Shown: positions 1 to 9,148 of the stretch, in pieces | Layout: each line of letters starts with the position of its first letter | How positions within the stretch are numbered: position 1 is the stretch's first letter | DNA from: Terrimonas ginsenosidimutans | GTDB taxonomy: Bacteria; Bacteroidota; Bacteroidia; Chitinophagales; Chitinophagaceae | Length of the DNA: 64,000 nucleotides | Reading direction: 5' to 3' | Assembly (NCBI RefSeq): GCF_022012415.1 | Contig: NZ_JAKLTR010000011.1 | Location: 124,001-188,000 of the forward strand | Program-made: the position numbers and the translations under genes | The notes under the pieces: generated by a model | The model's input: the letters and a program-made list of their open reading frames with translations, nothing else | The model's database searches: none | Told to the model about the DNA's origin: nothing

Positions 1-2
1 AT

Positions 3-569
3 AACACGTATGTTGCGGCTGTTTCTGATGAAAAAGGAGCATACAAAGTTAAGCTTCCTTCTTCAGGCACTTATCATGCAACCGCAGACATTGAGAAAAC
101 CTACAATGGCAAAAAATATACGCTTCGGTTGCACCCGGACAATGATGATCCTTTTGGAACGAATGGCGCAGTGCGCAACTTTACCTTCAAGCTCACAGGA
201 GCATATCCCGATGGCCTTGGGTATTACGGGGGTACTGTCATTGTCGATAAAGATGTAATGAGCGAACTGTATGACTCAGAAAATGTCGAGCTCACTTTGA
301 CACCTGTTGGCAAACTGATCGACGGGTCACAGGGACAAACACTGAAGCTGAGACCCGGTCAGCCGCGTACGGATAATTACGGCAAGCTGGTGGATGTACC
401 CATAGGACGTTACAATGTCTCCGCCGTTCATATTTCCGGTAGTACAAGAAGGCCGTTGAAACTACAGAACCGCGTTTCCGATGGCCCGTTTGAATCAGTT
501 CTTCAGATAGATTTCGAACCATCGATTATCTGGGGGAATAATATAGCGGCCCTTGGTTATAAAGAATAA
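3..569 (+). CDS. Surface protein, C-terminal fragment (Cna/CarboxypepD_reg-like)
   Basis: The frame is open from base 3 to the TAA at 567-569, so this is the C-terminal ~188 residues of a gene that starts before the window. The first visible stretch (VSDEKGAYKVKLPSSGTY) has the alternating pattern of a carboxypeptidase-regulatory-like or Cna-B-like beta-sandwich, which is common in secreted Bacteroidota proteins. The rest is rich in beta-strand-like segments with no recognisable catalytic motif. It probably belongs to an exported or surface-exposed protein. The exact function cannot be told from the fragment. A perfect hairpin 60 bases downstream closes the transcript. Confidence 0.6.
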   Translation, partial: NTYVAAVSDEKGAYKVKLPSSGTYHATADIEKTYNGKKYTLRLHPDNDDPFGTNGAVRNFTFKLTGAYPDGLGYYGGTVIVDKDVMSELYDSENVELTLTPVGKLIDGSQGQTLKLRPGQPRTDNYGKLVDVPIGRYNVSAVHISGSTRRPLKLQNRVSDGPFESVLQIDFEPSIIWGNNIAALGYKE

Positions 570-630
570 TGATTGACTGCAAGACGGCCCTGGTGCTAAC
601 AGTATTTTTTTGCACTGTAATATTACTGAT

Positions 631-666
631 AAAATGCGCAAAGCCTTCAGAAGCTTTGCGCATTTT
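631..666. terminator. Bidirectional intrinsic terminator
   Basis: This is a perfect 14-bp inverted repeat. The left arm AAAATGCGCAAAGC (631-644) pairs with 653-666 around an 8-base loop. The A/T ends give a U-tract on either strand. It lies between the convergent ends of the fragment at 569 and the glycosyltransferase ending at 760, so it can serve both. Confidence 0.85.
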
Positions 667-759
667 AATATGCTGGAGGATTTTTGTCCGCCATTCCCGG
701 TATTTTTTTTGGCTAGCTGAACAGTTTCAATCCGAAATTCATCAGCCATCAACATACCG

Positions 760-2445
760 TCACTCTCCTAAATGGTCCTGCTCCTTCATCAAAACGAGCG
801 AAAATTGTCCCAGTGCGCTATCCCTTGTTTCATGGTTGATGAATTTGCCGTTGAGTTTGCTTACAGGAAAATAATCGAATTCTTTTGACACAGGAATATC
901 CCGCACCTCGCTGATACTATCAGCTTCTATTTCCGAGGCATACAGTAGATAGGAGTCATAAGGAACAGTAGCGAGCTGTTCCAGGCTATCGATCGTCATT
1001 ACCGGGGAATCGAGGTAAAATGTCAGTGCATAAGAATAGTCTTTGCGAAGCTGCACCACAGGCATTTTCGGGAAATGAGCATTGCTGTAGAAAGCGGCTT
1101 CACTTCCCGCCTGATAGTGCATGATCGATGGATAGGCGACACTGTTCAGGTAAATGTTCACCATAACGGCGGCGATCGCCGTGCGATAGAATAGCATCGG
1201 CTTGCCCGAGAACGGCCCAATCTTCGGTAATAAGATCAGTAAGCAAAGCAAAAGGAACAGCACGATCCAGATCGGCCAGGAGAGGGTAGTGGGACGGAAA
1301 AAGTAATGTAACAGAAGTGGAGCGGCTACCAGCAGAACGATCACTGCGGTCTGTGTGATCCGGACAAAATTCCATTCGCGTGGCATCCGAAGCTGCTGCA
1401 GATAACCGGAGAGAAAGATCGCGAGTAGTGGAAAAATGATATTGCTGTAATGTGGTAACTGGAATTTAGACAATGAAAAAATCAGCAGGGTGAGAAATGC
1501 TCCGGAGAACGTGATCCATTCCACATAAAGCCGTGGCCTTTTCCAGTTTTTGATCCAAACCTTTGCGATGGCGATATATAACAGCAAAGACCATGGCAGG
1601 AAAGCCCATATCAGTGTGTGCAGGAAAAACGAAGGGTCGCCTTTCCCTTTGATCGGGCCGGTGTTAAAAAATCGGCCAAACTGGCTATCCCAGAAGAAGA
1701 ACTGAAGTCCGGACACTCCTGTTCTTCCAAATACTACTTTCTCCGGGTGCAAATCAAACTGGTACCAAAGACAATACAATTCGGGAGTGATAAATAATAA
1801 GATCAGTATTCCGGCGACCAGCCATCGCGGGTGAAACAATTGTTTCCAGCTTTTTTTCAGGATCAGTTCTCCTGCAATTGCGCCCGCGATCGGGATCAAA
1901 GCGAATGGGCCTTTTGTCATCACTGAACAGCCCGCCAGCAATGCGCCCAATACAAGTTGCAGGTGATTCTTTTCCGTATAAGCCCTGTAAAAATGGTAGA
2001 TGCTGCCAATGATCAGGCCGGTGAGATAAGGTTCCGCGCGAACATCGGTATTGGACAGAATGATATGCTGAGCCGTCAGCAAAATGATCGCAGCCCAATA
2101 AGCAGTTTTCTCGTCATATAGTTTTTTCGCGAGGAGAAAAGTATAGAAGACGCCGATCAGTAAAAACATGATCGCCGGTAATTTATATGCCCAGGTAGTA
2201 AATCCGAAGATCTCAAAAGAAAGAGCTGTTACCCAAAACGGAAAATGTGGTTTATCCAGCCAGTCGGTGCCGTGAGAGTAAAGTTCTATATAATTTCCCT
2301 TTTCCACCATCGTTCGGGAAATACTCGCATAGAGTGGCCCGTCAGCACCGAGAAGCGTAACGAATAGTCCGCTGAAGTTGACTGCGATCGCCAGTATTAA
2401 CAGAAAGATCAGCCAGGGGCGCTGGCTCGCCGGAAAGATAGGCAT
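760..2445 (-). CDS. ArnT/PMT-like membrane glycosyltransferase (GT39/GT83 type)
   Basis: This 561-residue polytopic membrane protein is rich in hydrophobic helices. The N-terminal pattern fits the PMT_2 superfamily: a first transmembrane helix, then an acidic periplasmic loop (GADGPLYASISRTM) and a DWLDKPHFPFW segment. The family transfers sugars from polyprenyl-phosphate donors to lipid A, proteins or glycans on the periplasmic side. The acidic residue in the first loop is the expected catalytic site by family analogy. The C-terminal ~130 residues after the last helices look soluble and periplasmic. The gene is monocistronic and convergent with its upstream neighbour. The acceptor cannot be deduced. 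The start at 2445 (MPIFPAS) precedes the first helix directly. Confidence 0.8.
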   Translation of the reverse strand: MPIFPASQRPWLIFLLILAIAVNFSGLFVTLLGADGPLYASISRTMVEKGNYIELYSHGTDWLDKPHFPFWVTALSFEIFGFTTWAYKLPAIMFLLIGVFYTFLLAKKLYDEKTAYWAAIILLTAQHIILSNTDVRAEPYLTGLIIGSIYHFYRAYTEKNHLQLVLGALLAGCSVMTKGPFALIPIAGAIAGELILKKSWKQLFHPRWLVAGILILLFITPELYCLWYQFDLHPEKVVFGRTGVSGLQFFFWDSQFGRFFNTGPIKGKGDPSFFLHTLIWAFLPWSLLLYIAIAKVWIKNWKRPRLYVEWITFSGAFLTLLIFSLSKFQLPHYSNIIFPLLAIFLSGYLQQLRMPREWNFVRITQTAVIVLLVAAPLLLHYFFRPTTLSWPIWIVLFLLLCLLILLPKIGPFSGKPMLFYRTAIAAVMVNIYLNSVAYPSIMHYQAGSEAAFYSNAHFPKMPVVQLRKDYSYALTFYLDSPVMTIDSLEQLATVPYDSYLLYASEIEADSISEVRDIPVSKEFDYFPVSKLNGKFINHETRDSALGQFSLVLMKEQDHLGE

Positions 2446-3013
2446 AAGCTGGTTTTAGGTGAATGTCTAAAAGTACCCGGCAGATATAAAGAAATTGTAA
2501 CCTTAATGCTATTGAAGCGTTAAGAGGTCACTGGTGCTGGATGCAGATCGTTACCCGGATTTTAAGCGTCTTCAAACACCGCTTCGCCCGGGCCAGGCCC
2601 TCTGACTGACGGTACGGTATTGCGGGTAACAATTATGCTGGCAGAAAGAAGAGTTGATTGACCGGTATCCGTTCGTATCAAAAACCAGACCCACCGGTTT
2701 ACACAAACACTCATTCTTTACAAAGAAACGCCGCCCTGCTGGTTGCCACAGATGTTGCCGACCTGTCCATGTTCGGAAAACTACGATCCCTGCTGACGGA
2801 AATCCCTCATTCCTAGAACTTTCTGCCGGTTTCTCTTTCTGATATATAGTTCGCTGATATATATTTAAGCATCCAATCCTGAAAAGCCATGCAAGCCCGA
2901 TTTAAAGACAGCGGCTTAACCGCCGTACATGAAACCTTCAACGGACGACCGACTCCTGGTCTCTTTCGCATTTGTTCTTCCTCCAACCGACTTTATTCTT
3001 CCCTGTTTATATT
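2446..3013. other. 568-bp intergenic region between divergent genes
   Basis: This gap separates the leftward glycosyltransferase from the rightward CHASE3 protein and should hold both promoters. Short open frames at 2654-2842 and 2929-3117 lack family resemblance and a convincing start context. The AT-rich stretch at 2840-2870 (repeated GATATATA) and the 16-base element at 2881-2896 are the only notable features. Confidence 0.5.
2881..2896 (+). promoter_or_regulatory. 16-base leader element, copy 1
   Basis: GAAAAGCCATGCAAGC occurs here and again at 4777-4792. Each copy is preceded by a similar AT-rich tract with an ATCnAATCC-like stretch, and each lies 100-135 bases upstream of a CHASE3 gene start. 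It may be a shared regulator or processing site, or leftover homology from the duplication that gave the two genes. Confidence 0.35.
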
Positions 3014-4591
3014 ATGAGAGCTTTATCACATATAGGCAGGATACGGAGCAGGTTGCTCTTGCTTTGCCTTTTTACCCTGGTATGTCTCGCCGGTTTATTG
3101 AAAGCGATCAGCTATAACAGCCAAAAAGAAGAAGAAGGCGGGATTGCGTTAATGCAGGCAAATAAAGTGATGCGGAACCTTGAAGGACTTCGCGCAGCGG
3201 TATCCGAAACCGAATCGCTTGTTCAGTCTTTTCTTCTTACCGGGGATCAGCAATGGAAAAAAGAATTGCCTGCTTCCCGCCTCGTAATGTTGCAACTGCT
3301 GAAAGAAACTGCCTCACTGGAAGCAGATCAAATGCAACAGCAAAAATTCGCATTGATTAAAAAGTCTATTGAGCAAAAAATCGCCTTCCAGGAAAATATG
3401 CTCAGAATGGACAATATCTCACCCGCATATCTCGAAGCGATCGGCTATCATCAGATAAATGGCCGCCTGGATGAAAAGATCCGCCTACCGATACTTCTTG
3501 CAACAGAACGGCAGGCTTTACTGATGCAACGGAAGGCCGCCGAAAATGATTCAGCCTCTATGCATGCAAGGTTTATTACCATATTCACCGCTGTATTTAT
3601 TTACCTGCTGATCCTTTGTGCTCTCTGGCACCTGCGCAACCTGGTAAGAACCGGTCCGGCTGCGAGAATGGATAATACGGATACGGAAGACGATGAAATA
3701 TTTTCTCGTGAGCAGGGGGCATTCATTGGTGTATTTTCTATTGCAGGAAGTGGTCAGATCATTCGCCGGCAGGAAGGCACCGCTATCGTACGGGTGCTTT
3801 GGGCAAAGGAAGAAGTAGAACAGAACTTTAATTATATCGCTGCGAAAATAGACGAACAGCAAAAAAGCCTGAAAAAAGGATCGTCAGACGAAGAGACTGA
3901 GTTGATGGAAGAAGATCTCCTGCCGGAATGGATGGCTGCGGGTCTGCCGGAACAACTTACACTAAACGTTGACCGCGGTCATGATCATTTTATGGGGCAG
4001 GCCGTAAACGCTAATTATTACCAACCCGGTCCGGTGTACAATCGCCAACCCGGTAATTATATGCCCGGGGGAATGTCTTCTTACCGGATCCTGCCTGTTC
4101 CTCCAACCCCCAATCAACCGGAAATCACAAGAACTCCCGGTCAGGAATCGCCAGGCTTCGAACTTTCAACGCTCATACAGGATATACTGAACCCCTATTA
4201 CGTAGAAGCTGAGGAAAAAAACATCCGCCTGCTATACACGCTCGACCCGTCTATTCCTAATTTCTTATCTGGTGACGCGAGAAAACTCTCTGGTATTCTC
4301 CGGAATGTGATCGACAATGCTATGCGTTTCACTTATAAAGGGTATATCCAGTTGACCGTTACAGGCATGAACATCCAGGTGGATAAAGCTGAAATAGCTT
4401 TCTCCATCGCAGATACCGGCAAAGGCCTCGATGCTGAACAAATGAACGATCTCCTTAACGGCCCCGGCACAACTGTTCCCGGCCTTTATCAAGCGAAAAA
4501 ACTCGCAGAATCACAACAATCCCAACTGATGATACACAGCACGGAAGAAGATGGTACGGTGTGCTGCTTCGTCGGAAGTTACAGGTATTGA
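3014..4591 (+). CDS. CHASE3 membrane protein with degenerate histidine-kinase ATPase domain
   Basis: The start is placed at 3014 (MRALSHIGRIRSR), directly before the first transmembrane helix; a longer frame from 2972 is possible. Layout over 525 residues: helix ~10-30, CHASE3-like extracytoplasmic helical domain to ~180, second helix ~180-205, a poorly structured Pro/Asn/Gln-rich linker, then a HATPase-like domain from ~380. An N-box-like ILRNVIDNAMRFT and a G1 box SIADTGKGL are present. There is no HisKA H-box. The region where a G2 box (GTGLGLA) should be reads PGLYQAKKLAE. It therefore looks like a pseudokinase that senses but cannot autophosphorylate. Both ends resemble the hybrid kinase encoded next, so it is probably a degraded or specialised paralogue that modulates it. 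Confidence 0.75.
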   Translation: MRALSHIGRIRSRLLLLCLFTLVCLAGLLKAISYNSQKEEEGGIALMQANKVMRNLEGLRAAVSETESLVQSFLLTGDQQWKKELPASRLVMLQLLKETASLEADQMQQQKFALIKKSIEQKIAFQENMLRMDNISPAYLEAIGYHQINGRLDEKIRLPILLATERQALLMQRKAAENDSASMHARFITIFTAVFIYLLILCALWHLRNLVRTGPAARMDNTDTEDDEIFSREQGAFIGVFSIAGSGQIIRRQEGTAIVRVLWAKEEVEQNFNYIAAKIDEQQKSLKKGSSDEETELMEEDLLPEWMAAGLPEQLTLNVDRGHDHFMGQAVNANYYQPGPVYNRQPGNYMPGGMSSYRILPVPPTPNQPEITRTPGQESPGFELSTLIQDILNPYYVEAEEKNIRLLYTLDPSIPNFLSGDARKLSGILRNVIDNAMRFTYKGYIQLTVTGMNIQVDKAEIAFSIADTGKGLDAEQMNDLLNGPGTTVPGLYQAKKLAESQQSQLMIHSTEEDGTVCCFVGSYRY

Positions 4592-4776
4592 AAGTAGGAG
4601 TGCGGACGGTTGAAGATGCACAATAGCTCTTCCGGTACATACTCAATCAGGGTGTAAATAATGAGAAGTTTCTGTTCGGAATCGTTTGTAGTCCGTTGTC
4701 TCCCCCTTCCCTCCTAAAAACCCCCGAAACTATTTCACTAAGTCCTGTAATTGAGATATTTTTATATCAATCCATT

Positions 4777-4792
4777 GAAAAGCCATGCAAGC
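4777..4792 (+). promoter_or_regulatory. 16-base leader element, copy 2
   Basis: This is identical to 2881-2896 (GAAAAGCCATGCAAGC). It lies 84 bases before the hybrid kinase start at 4877, in the 285-bp gap after the pseudokinase gene. The flanks are only partly similar, so the 16 bases are the best-conserved part of the two leaders. Confidence 0.35.
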
Positions 4793-4876
4793 TATCACCA
4801 TTCAGCACCCCGGCACAGCAGGATTGCATTCCTGTTTTACCAATAAACGGGGGCTTATACCCTTCCACGACTAAGA

Positions 4877-7800
4877 ATGAGTTTTGTTTCCAATCATGAC
4901 AAGGCAGTGAAAACCATTCGTATATACAAATACAGGGTTCAGCGTGGGGTATTGTTAGTGTTCATCTTTGCAGCACTGACCGTAGCTCTGTTTGTAAAAA
5001 TGATCAGTGACAATATGGCGGAAAGCCATAATACCGAATCATTGGTAAATCATACATACGAGATCATCAAATACATAGAAAATCTGAAATCGACCGTTGC
5101 GGAAAGCGAGTCCATGACACACGGATATGTTGCAACCGGAGATTCACAATGGCGAAAAGCACTGACGGCCAGTCACGCAAAAACCATTCAGCTCCTGCAG
5201 GAAGCCCGGGAACGGGTGCGCGACAATACGCAGGAAAAACGGCTGAGTCAACTTCAGTTGGAACTGCAGCAAAAAATGGAATTCCAGCAATTCCTGGTTC
5301 AGCATGACTCTATCACCGCTTCCGTAAAAGAAAAGATCGGGTACTATGGAGATGAACGCCATCTCTCAACTACCATCAACTCCCTCTTCGATCAGTTCAT
5401 GGCCAGGCAGCATCAATTACTTCATCAGCGTTCGGACGCCAGCGCGGAAGCCAAGAACCGTGCCCTGGCAACAACCATTATCGGTACCGCACTCACTTTT
5501 ATCTTTATACTCGGCACATTATGGAAACTGAATAAGGACATACTAGCGAGAAAAGTTGCAGAGGAAGACATTCGCGTAAGCGAACAAAAGCACCGCCGCC
5601 TTATTGAAGACGCAGGTGTAACCCTGTTCACTTCTGATCTGAAAGGAGTGTTCTCCTATGTGAGCGCCCGCTGTTTCGAACTTACCGGGTATGCCGTTGA
5701 CGAACTTGCCGGCGTTAGCTTCGCCAACCTTGTGGCGGCTGACTGGGTAGAACGTGTTAGCGATCAATACCGGCTACAGGTAGCTGAACGCCGGACAGAA
5801 AGCGATCTCGAATTTCCGATCATCACCAAAACCGGGAGAAGAAAATGGGTGGAGCAACATGCCGTATTGCTCTACAATGAAGCAGGTCAGCCGTATGGCT
5901 TCCAGTGCGTGGTGAAAGATATCAACTCCAAAAAGGAAGCAGAGGAAAAGTGGCGGAAGTCAGAAGAATTGGCAAGAACAGTCCTCGACAATACTCGCGA
6001 AGGCTTCTTCATGGTGAACCGGAGCTATGAACTCATGATCCTGAACAAAAAGGCAAAGAACGATATGGAAGCTTTGTCTGGCAGGAAAGTCGAGCCAGGA
6101 ATGAACCTGCTCGATTTTACGCTCAAAGAAGAACAGGAGATCGCTAAAGCAAATCTCCGCCGCGTTTGGAATGGCGAAGTGGTCGACTATGAGTCGTCTT
6201 ATATAGTGGCTGGAACCAGAACCTGGGTCCGGATCAGTCACTCCCCTGTTCGCGACAATAACGGAGATATTTTCGGTGCTGCCATCGTCACCCACGACAT
6301 AACAAGGGCCAAACTCAGCGAAAGAGACGCCGTTCAGGCAGATCAAAAGGTAAGAGCGATGCTTGCAAGTACACACGAAGGCTTTTATATGATCGGGCCC
6401 GATTACATGATGATCATGTTCAATGAAGCAGCGAGATCTGTATTGAGAGTATTCTCCGGCAAAGACGCCAGCCTCGGTGATAACATCCTCGAATATGTTC
6501 TTCCCGAAAGAAAAGAAGCGTTTAAAGATCTGTTCAATCGGGTAATGACCGGAGAGTCCGTTGAAGTGCAGGCAAACATCATCACAGCAGAAGGGGAAAA
6601 ATGGTTTCACAATAATTACTTCCCCGTGAAGGATGAAAACCAGGAAGTGATTGCCGTGTGTGTGTCATCAACCGATATTACAGAGAAGAAGCTGGCTGAA
6701 AATGCCCTTGAAAAGATCAGGACCGAGAATGAAGAATACCAGTTCCGGCTGCAGTCCATTCTTGACAATACGCCTTTGATCGTTTTTATAAAAGACCTGC
6801 AGGGACGTTATCTGCTGACAAACCATTCCTTCCGTGAGATGTTCAACCGTACGGATGAAGAGGTGATCGGTCAGACAGATTTTGATATAGACACACGCGA
6901 ACAGGCAGAGCATTACCTGGAACTGGATCGGCAAGTGATCGAAACGCAGCAATCGATCGAGCGGGAAGAAACCATCTATGACAGTGAAAGGGGCGTCCGT
7001 AACCTGCTCCTGATGAAATTTCCCCTTTTTGATAAGGAGGATAAATTATATGGAGTTGGAGGGATCGCTACGGATTTCACGGAGCGTGTGCTCAACCAGC
7101 AAAAGCTCATCGAAGCAAAAAAGAAAGCGGAAACCGCTGAGCAATTGCAGGAGCAGTTCCTTGCTAATATGAGCCACGAGATCAGGACGCCGATGAACGG
7201 AATCATAGGGATGACCAATATCCTGATGGGCACCGAACTCGCTGCCGAACAGAAAGAATTTGTACAGATCATTAAACAGTCTTCCGATAACCTCCTTTTC
7301 CTGATCAACGATATACTTGATCTGTCGAAGATCAAATCAGGTAAACTGTCGCTGGAAAAAATGCCGTTCAGGATCTCGGAAACACTCGACGCTACACTGG
7401 CACCATTCCAGCTCCGCGCAAAGGAAAAAGGCATCCGGCTGATCCTGTCGCTTGACCCGGCCGTGCCGGCCACTTTGTTAGGTGATCCATACAGGCTCAC
7501 GCAGATCCTGAATAATCTTTTCAGCAATGCGCTGAAATTTACACACAGAGGATATATTCAACTTACGGTTTTCCCGTTATCTGTTACAGACAAAGACTCT
7601 GAACTTTCGTTTTCCGTTGCTGATACCGGTGATGGCATTCCGGATGATAAACTGGAAAGCATTTTTCAGGCATTCGAACAGGCCAGCGCATCCACTACCC
7701 GTAAGTTTGGTGGTACAGGACTTGGTCTTGCCATTACAAAAAAGCTCGTAGAGATGCAGGGCGGAAATATCATGGTCAGCAGTGCGGAGAATGAAGGAAC

Positions 7801-8674
7801 AGTATTCCGTTTTACTGTAAAGTATGAAATTGGAGAGACAGATGAGCCTGTCCAGAAGATCGGCTCCGAAGCGGGAGCAGATAACCAGAAGCTTGCCGGC
7901 AAACGTATACTGGTCGTAGAGGACAATGAGATCAACCAAAAGGTAATGCAGCATATCCTTCAAAAAGAGAAGATCGTACCGGTACTGGCGGGTAATGGTG
8001 CCCTTGCAGTGGAAATGCTGGAGAATGGCGAATCCTTCGACCTGATCATTATGGACCTTTCCATGCCGGAGATGGACGGATTTCAGACATCGAGTTATAT
8101 CAGGCAGAAATTAAAACTGGATACGCCGATCATTGCGATGACGGCTAGTGCATTAAGAAATGAGAAAATTAAATGCTTCGAGGTCGGAATGAATGAGTAT
8201 CTGACAAAACCTTTTGCACCATCAGAATTGTTCTTTCATTTACACCGCTTCCTGAATCCGGCACACGAAAATGCGCCGGCACAGGTGACCAACACGATCA
8301 CAGATAATAAAAACGATTCCTATAATCTTTCATTTCTGAATGAAATGGATGATAGCGATTACTTCTGCGAAGTGCTCAGGATCTTCCTTGAAACCACACC
8401 AGTAATGCTGGATGAGATCAAAGAAGGTCTTTTATACGAGAACCTTGATATGGTAAGTAAAATATCCCATAAGCTGAAGAGCAGTCTTGGTATCTTGCAG
8501 ATGAATTCGATGCTGGCAATGGCAGCCGATATTGAACAACACGCGAAGGCGCAAGCCGATACCAACAAGATCTCGGACATATTGAAAAAACTGACTGAGC
8601 AGTTTCAACTCGTTAAGCCGATGATCGAGGCTGAATTGAAAACAGAAGAATTGCGCGTAAGCGGCATGTTATGA
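4877..8674 (+). CDS. CHASE3-PAS hybrid sensor histidine kinase with receiver and HPt
   Basis: This 1265-residue inner-membrane sensor carries a full phosphorelay. Order: transmembrane helix ~25-45, CHASE3 sensor to ~200, second helix ~200-222, and four PAS-type segments starting near 235, 360, 485 and 620. HisKA follows with FLANMSHEIRTPMNG and the phospho-acceptor His767. HATPase_c has NNLFSNALKFT, VADTGDGI and GTGLGLAI. The receiver domain has the phospho-acceptor Asp1060 in IIMDLSMPEMDG. The C-terminal HPt has His1198 in ISHKLKSSLG. The expected flow is His767 to Asp1060 to His1198 to a separate receiver, and the next gene encodes exactly such a protein. All catalytic boxes are intact, unlike the upstream paralogue. 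The signal sensed is unknown. Confidence 0.93.
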   Translation: MSFVSNHDKAVKTIRIYKYRVQRGVLLVFIFAALTVALFVKMISDNMAESHNTESLVNHTYEIIKYIENLKSTVAESESMTHGYVATGDSQWRKALTASHAKTIQLLQEARERVRDNTQEKRLSQLQLELQQKMEFQQFLVQHDSITASVKEKIGYYGDERHLSTTINSLFDQFMARQHQLLHQRSDASAEAKNRALATTIIGTALTFIFILGTLWKLNKDILARKVAEEDIRVSEQKHRRLIEDAGVTLFTSDLKGVFSYVSARCFELTGYAVDELAGVSFANLVAADWVERVSDQYRLQVAERRTESDLEFPIITKTGRRKWVEQHAVLLYNEAGQPYGFQCVVKDINSKKEAEEKWRKSEELARTVLDNTREGFFMVNRSYELMILNKKAKNDMEALSGRKVEPGMNLLDFTLKEEQEIAKANLRRVWNGEVVDYESSYIVAGTRTWVRISHSPVRDNNGDIFGAAIVTHDITRAKLSERDAVQADQKVRAMLASTHEGFYMIGPDYMMIMFNEAARSVLRVFSGKDASLGDNILEYVLPERKEAFKDLFNRVMTGESVEVQANIITAEGEKWFHNNYFPVKDENQEVIAVCVSSTDITEKKLAENALEKIRTENEEYQFRLQSILDNTPLIVFIKDLQGRYLLTNHSFREMFNRTDEEVIGQTDFDIDTREQAEHYLELDRQVIETQQSIEREETIYDSERGVRNLLLMKFPLFDKEDKLYGVGGIATDFTERVLNQQKLIEAKKKAETAEQLQEQFLANMSHEIRTPMNGIIGMTNILMGTELAAEQKEFVQIIKQSSDNLLFLINDILDLSKIKSGKLSLEKMPFRISETLDATLAPFQLRAKEKGIRLILSLDPAVPATLLGDPYRLTQILNNLFSNALKFTHRGYIQLTVFPLSVTDKDSELSFSVADTGDGIPDDKLESIFQAFEQASASTTRKFGGTGLGLAITKKLVEMQGGNIMVSSAENEGTVFRFTVKYEIGETDEPVQKIGSEAGADNQKLAGKRILVVEDNEINQKVMQHILQKEKIVPVLAGNGALAVEMLENGESFDLIIMDLSMPEMDGFQTSSYIRQKLKLDTPIIAMTASALRNEKIKCFEVGMNEYLTKPFAPSELFFHLHRFLNPAHENAPAQVTNTITDNKNDSYNLSFLNEMDDSDYFCEVLRIFLETTPVMLDEIKEGLLYENLDMVSKISHKLKSSLGILQMNSMLAMAADIEQHAKAQADTNKISDILKKLTEQFQLVKPMIEAELKTEELRVSGML

Positions 8675-8729
8675 TCGTTTCGTATCCTAAAATAAACCGA
8701 TTTAAAATTCGACCTGAAAACAATAACTT

Positions 8730-9092
8730 ATGAAGATACTGGTAGCAGAAGACGAACCGATCATGCTGAAAACGATCGAACTTCGCCTTAAGAAAGACGG
8801 TCACGAAGTGATCGTGACAGACAATGGGCTGGATGCCATGAAGCAGATCGACGCAGAATTACCCGACCTGATCATTACAGATATAATGATGCCTTATTCT
8901 TCGGGACTGGAGATCATCGGAAAGGTCCGCGCACTCGAAGGAAGAAAGATCCCGATTATCGTGCTCAGCGCGATGGGACAGGAGAACGTGGTGCTCGAAG
9001 CCTTCAATCTCGGAGCGGATGACTACATCACGAAACCTTTCAGTCCAAATGAACTTTCGATACGTGTAAAAAAACTTACTCACTCTGCATGA
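8730..9092 (+). CDS. Stand-alone response-regulator receiver (CheY-like)
   Basis: This 120-residue protein consists only of a receiver domain. The acidic pocket is in VAEDEP, the phospho-acceptor is Asp51 (IITDIMMPYSSG), the switch Ser80 is in IIVLSAMG, and Lys102 is in YITKPFSPNE. There is no DNA-binding or enzymatic output domain, so it must act by protein contact or pass phosphate onward. It lies 55 bp after the hybrid kinase, whose HPt His1198 is the likely donor. It lies 56 bp before the HEAT-repeat protein, a plausible docking partner. It is expected to link the phosphorelay to the glycan-synthesis genes that follow. Confidence 0.92.
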   Translation: MKILVAEDEPIMLKTIELRLKKDGHEVIVTDNGLDAMKQIDAELPDLIITDIMMPYSSGLEIIGKVRALEGRKIPIIVLSAMGQENVVLEAFNLGADDYITKPFSPNELSIRVKKLTHSA

Positions 9093-9148
9093 TGATTATG
9101 CAGTGGGAACGCAGGTAAGTTTATTCAGAACCAGCAGTTGACCGGCCT

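Noticed and set aside
2654-2842. 62-residue frame in the divergent intergenic region
   Set aside because: Composition looks random and there is no signal, motif or plausible start site.
5960-6610. 216-residue open frame antisense to the hybrid kinase
   Set aside because: It lies wholly within PAS-coding sequence, with no family resemblance and no start context.
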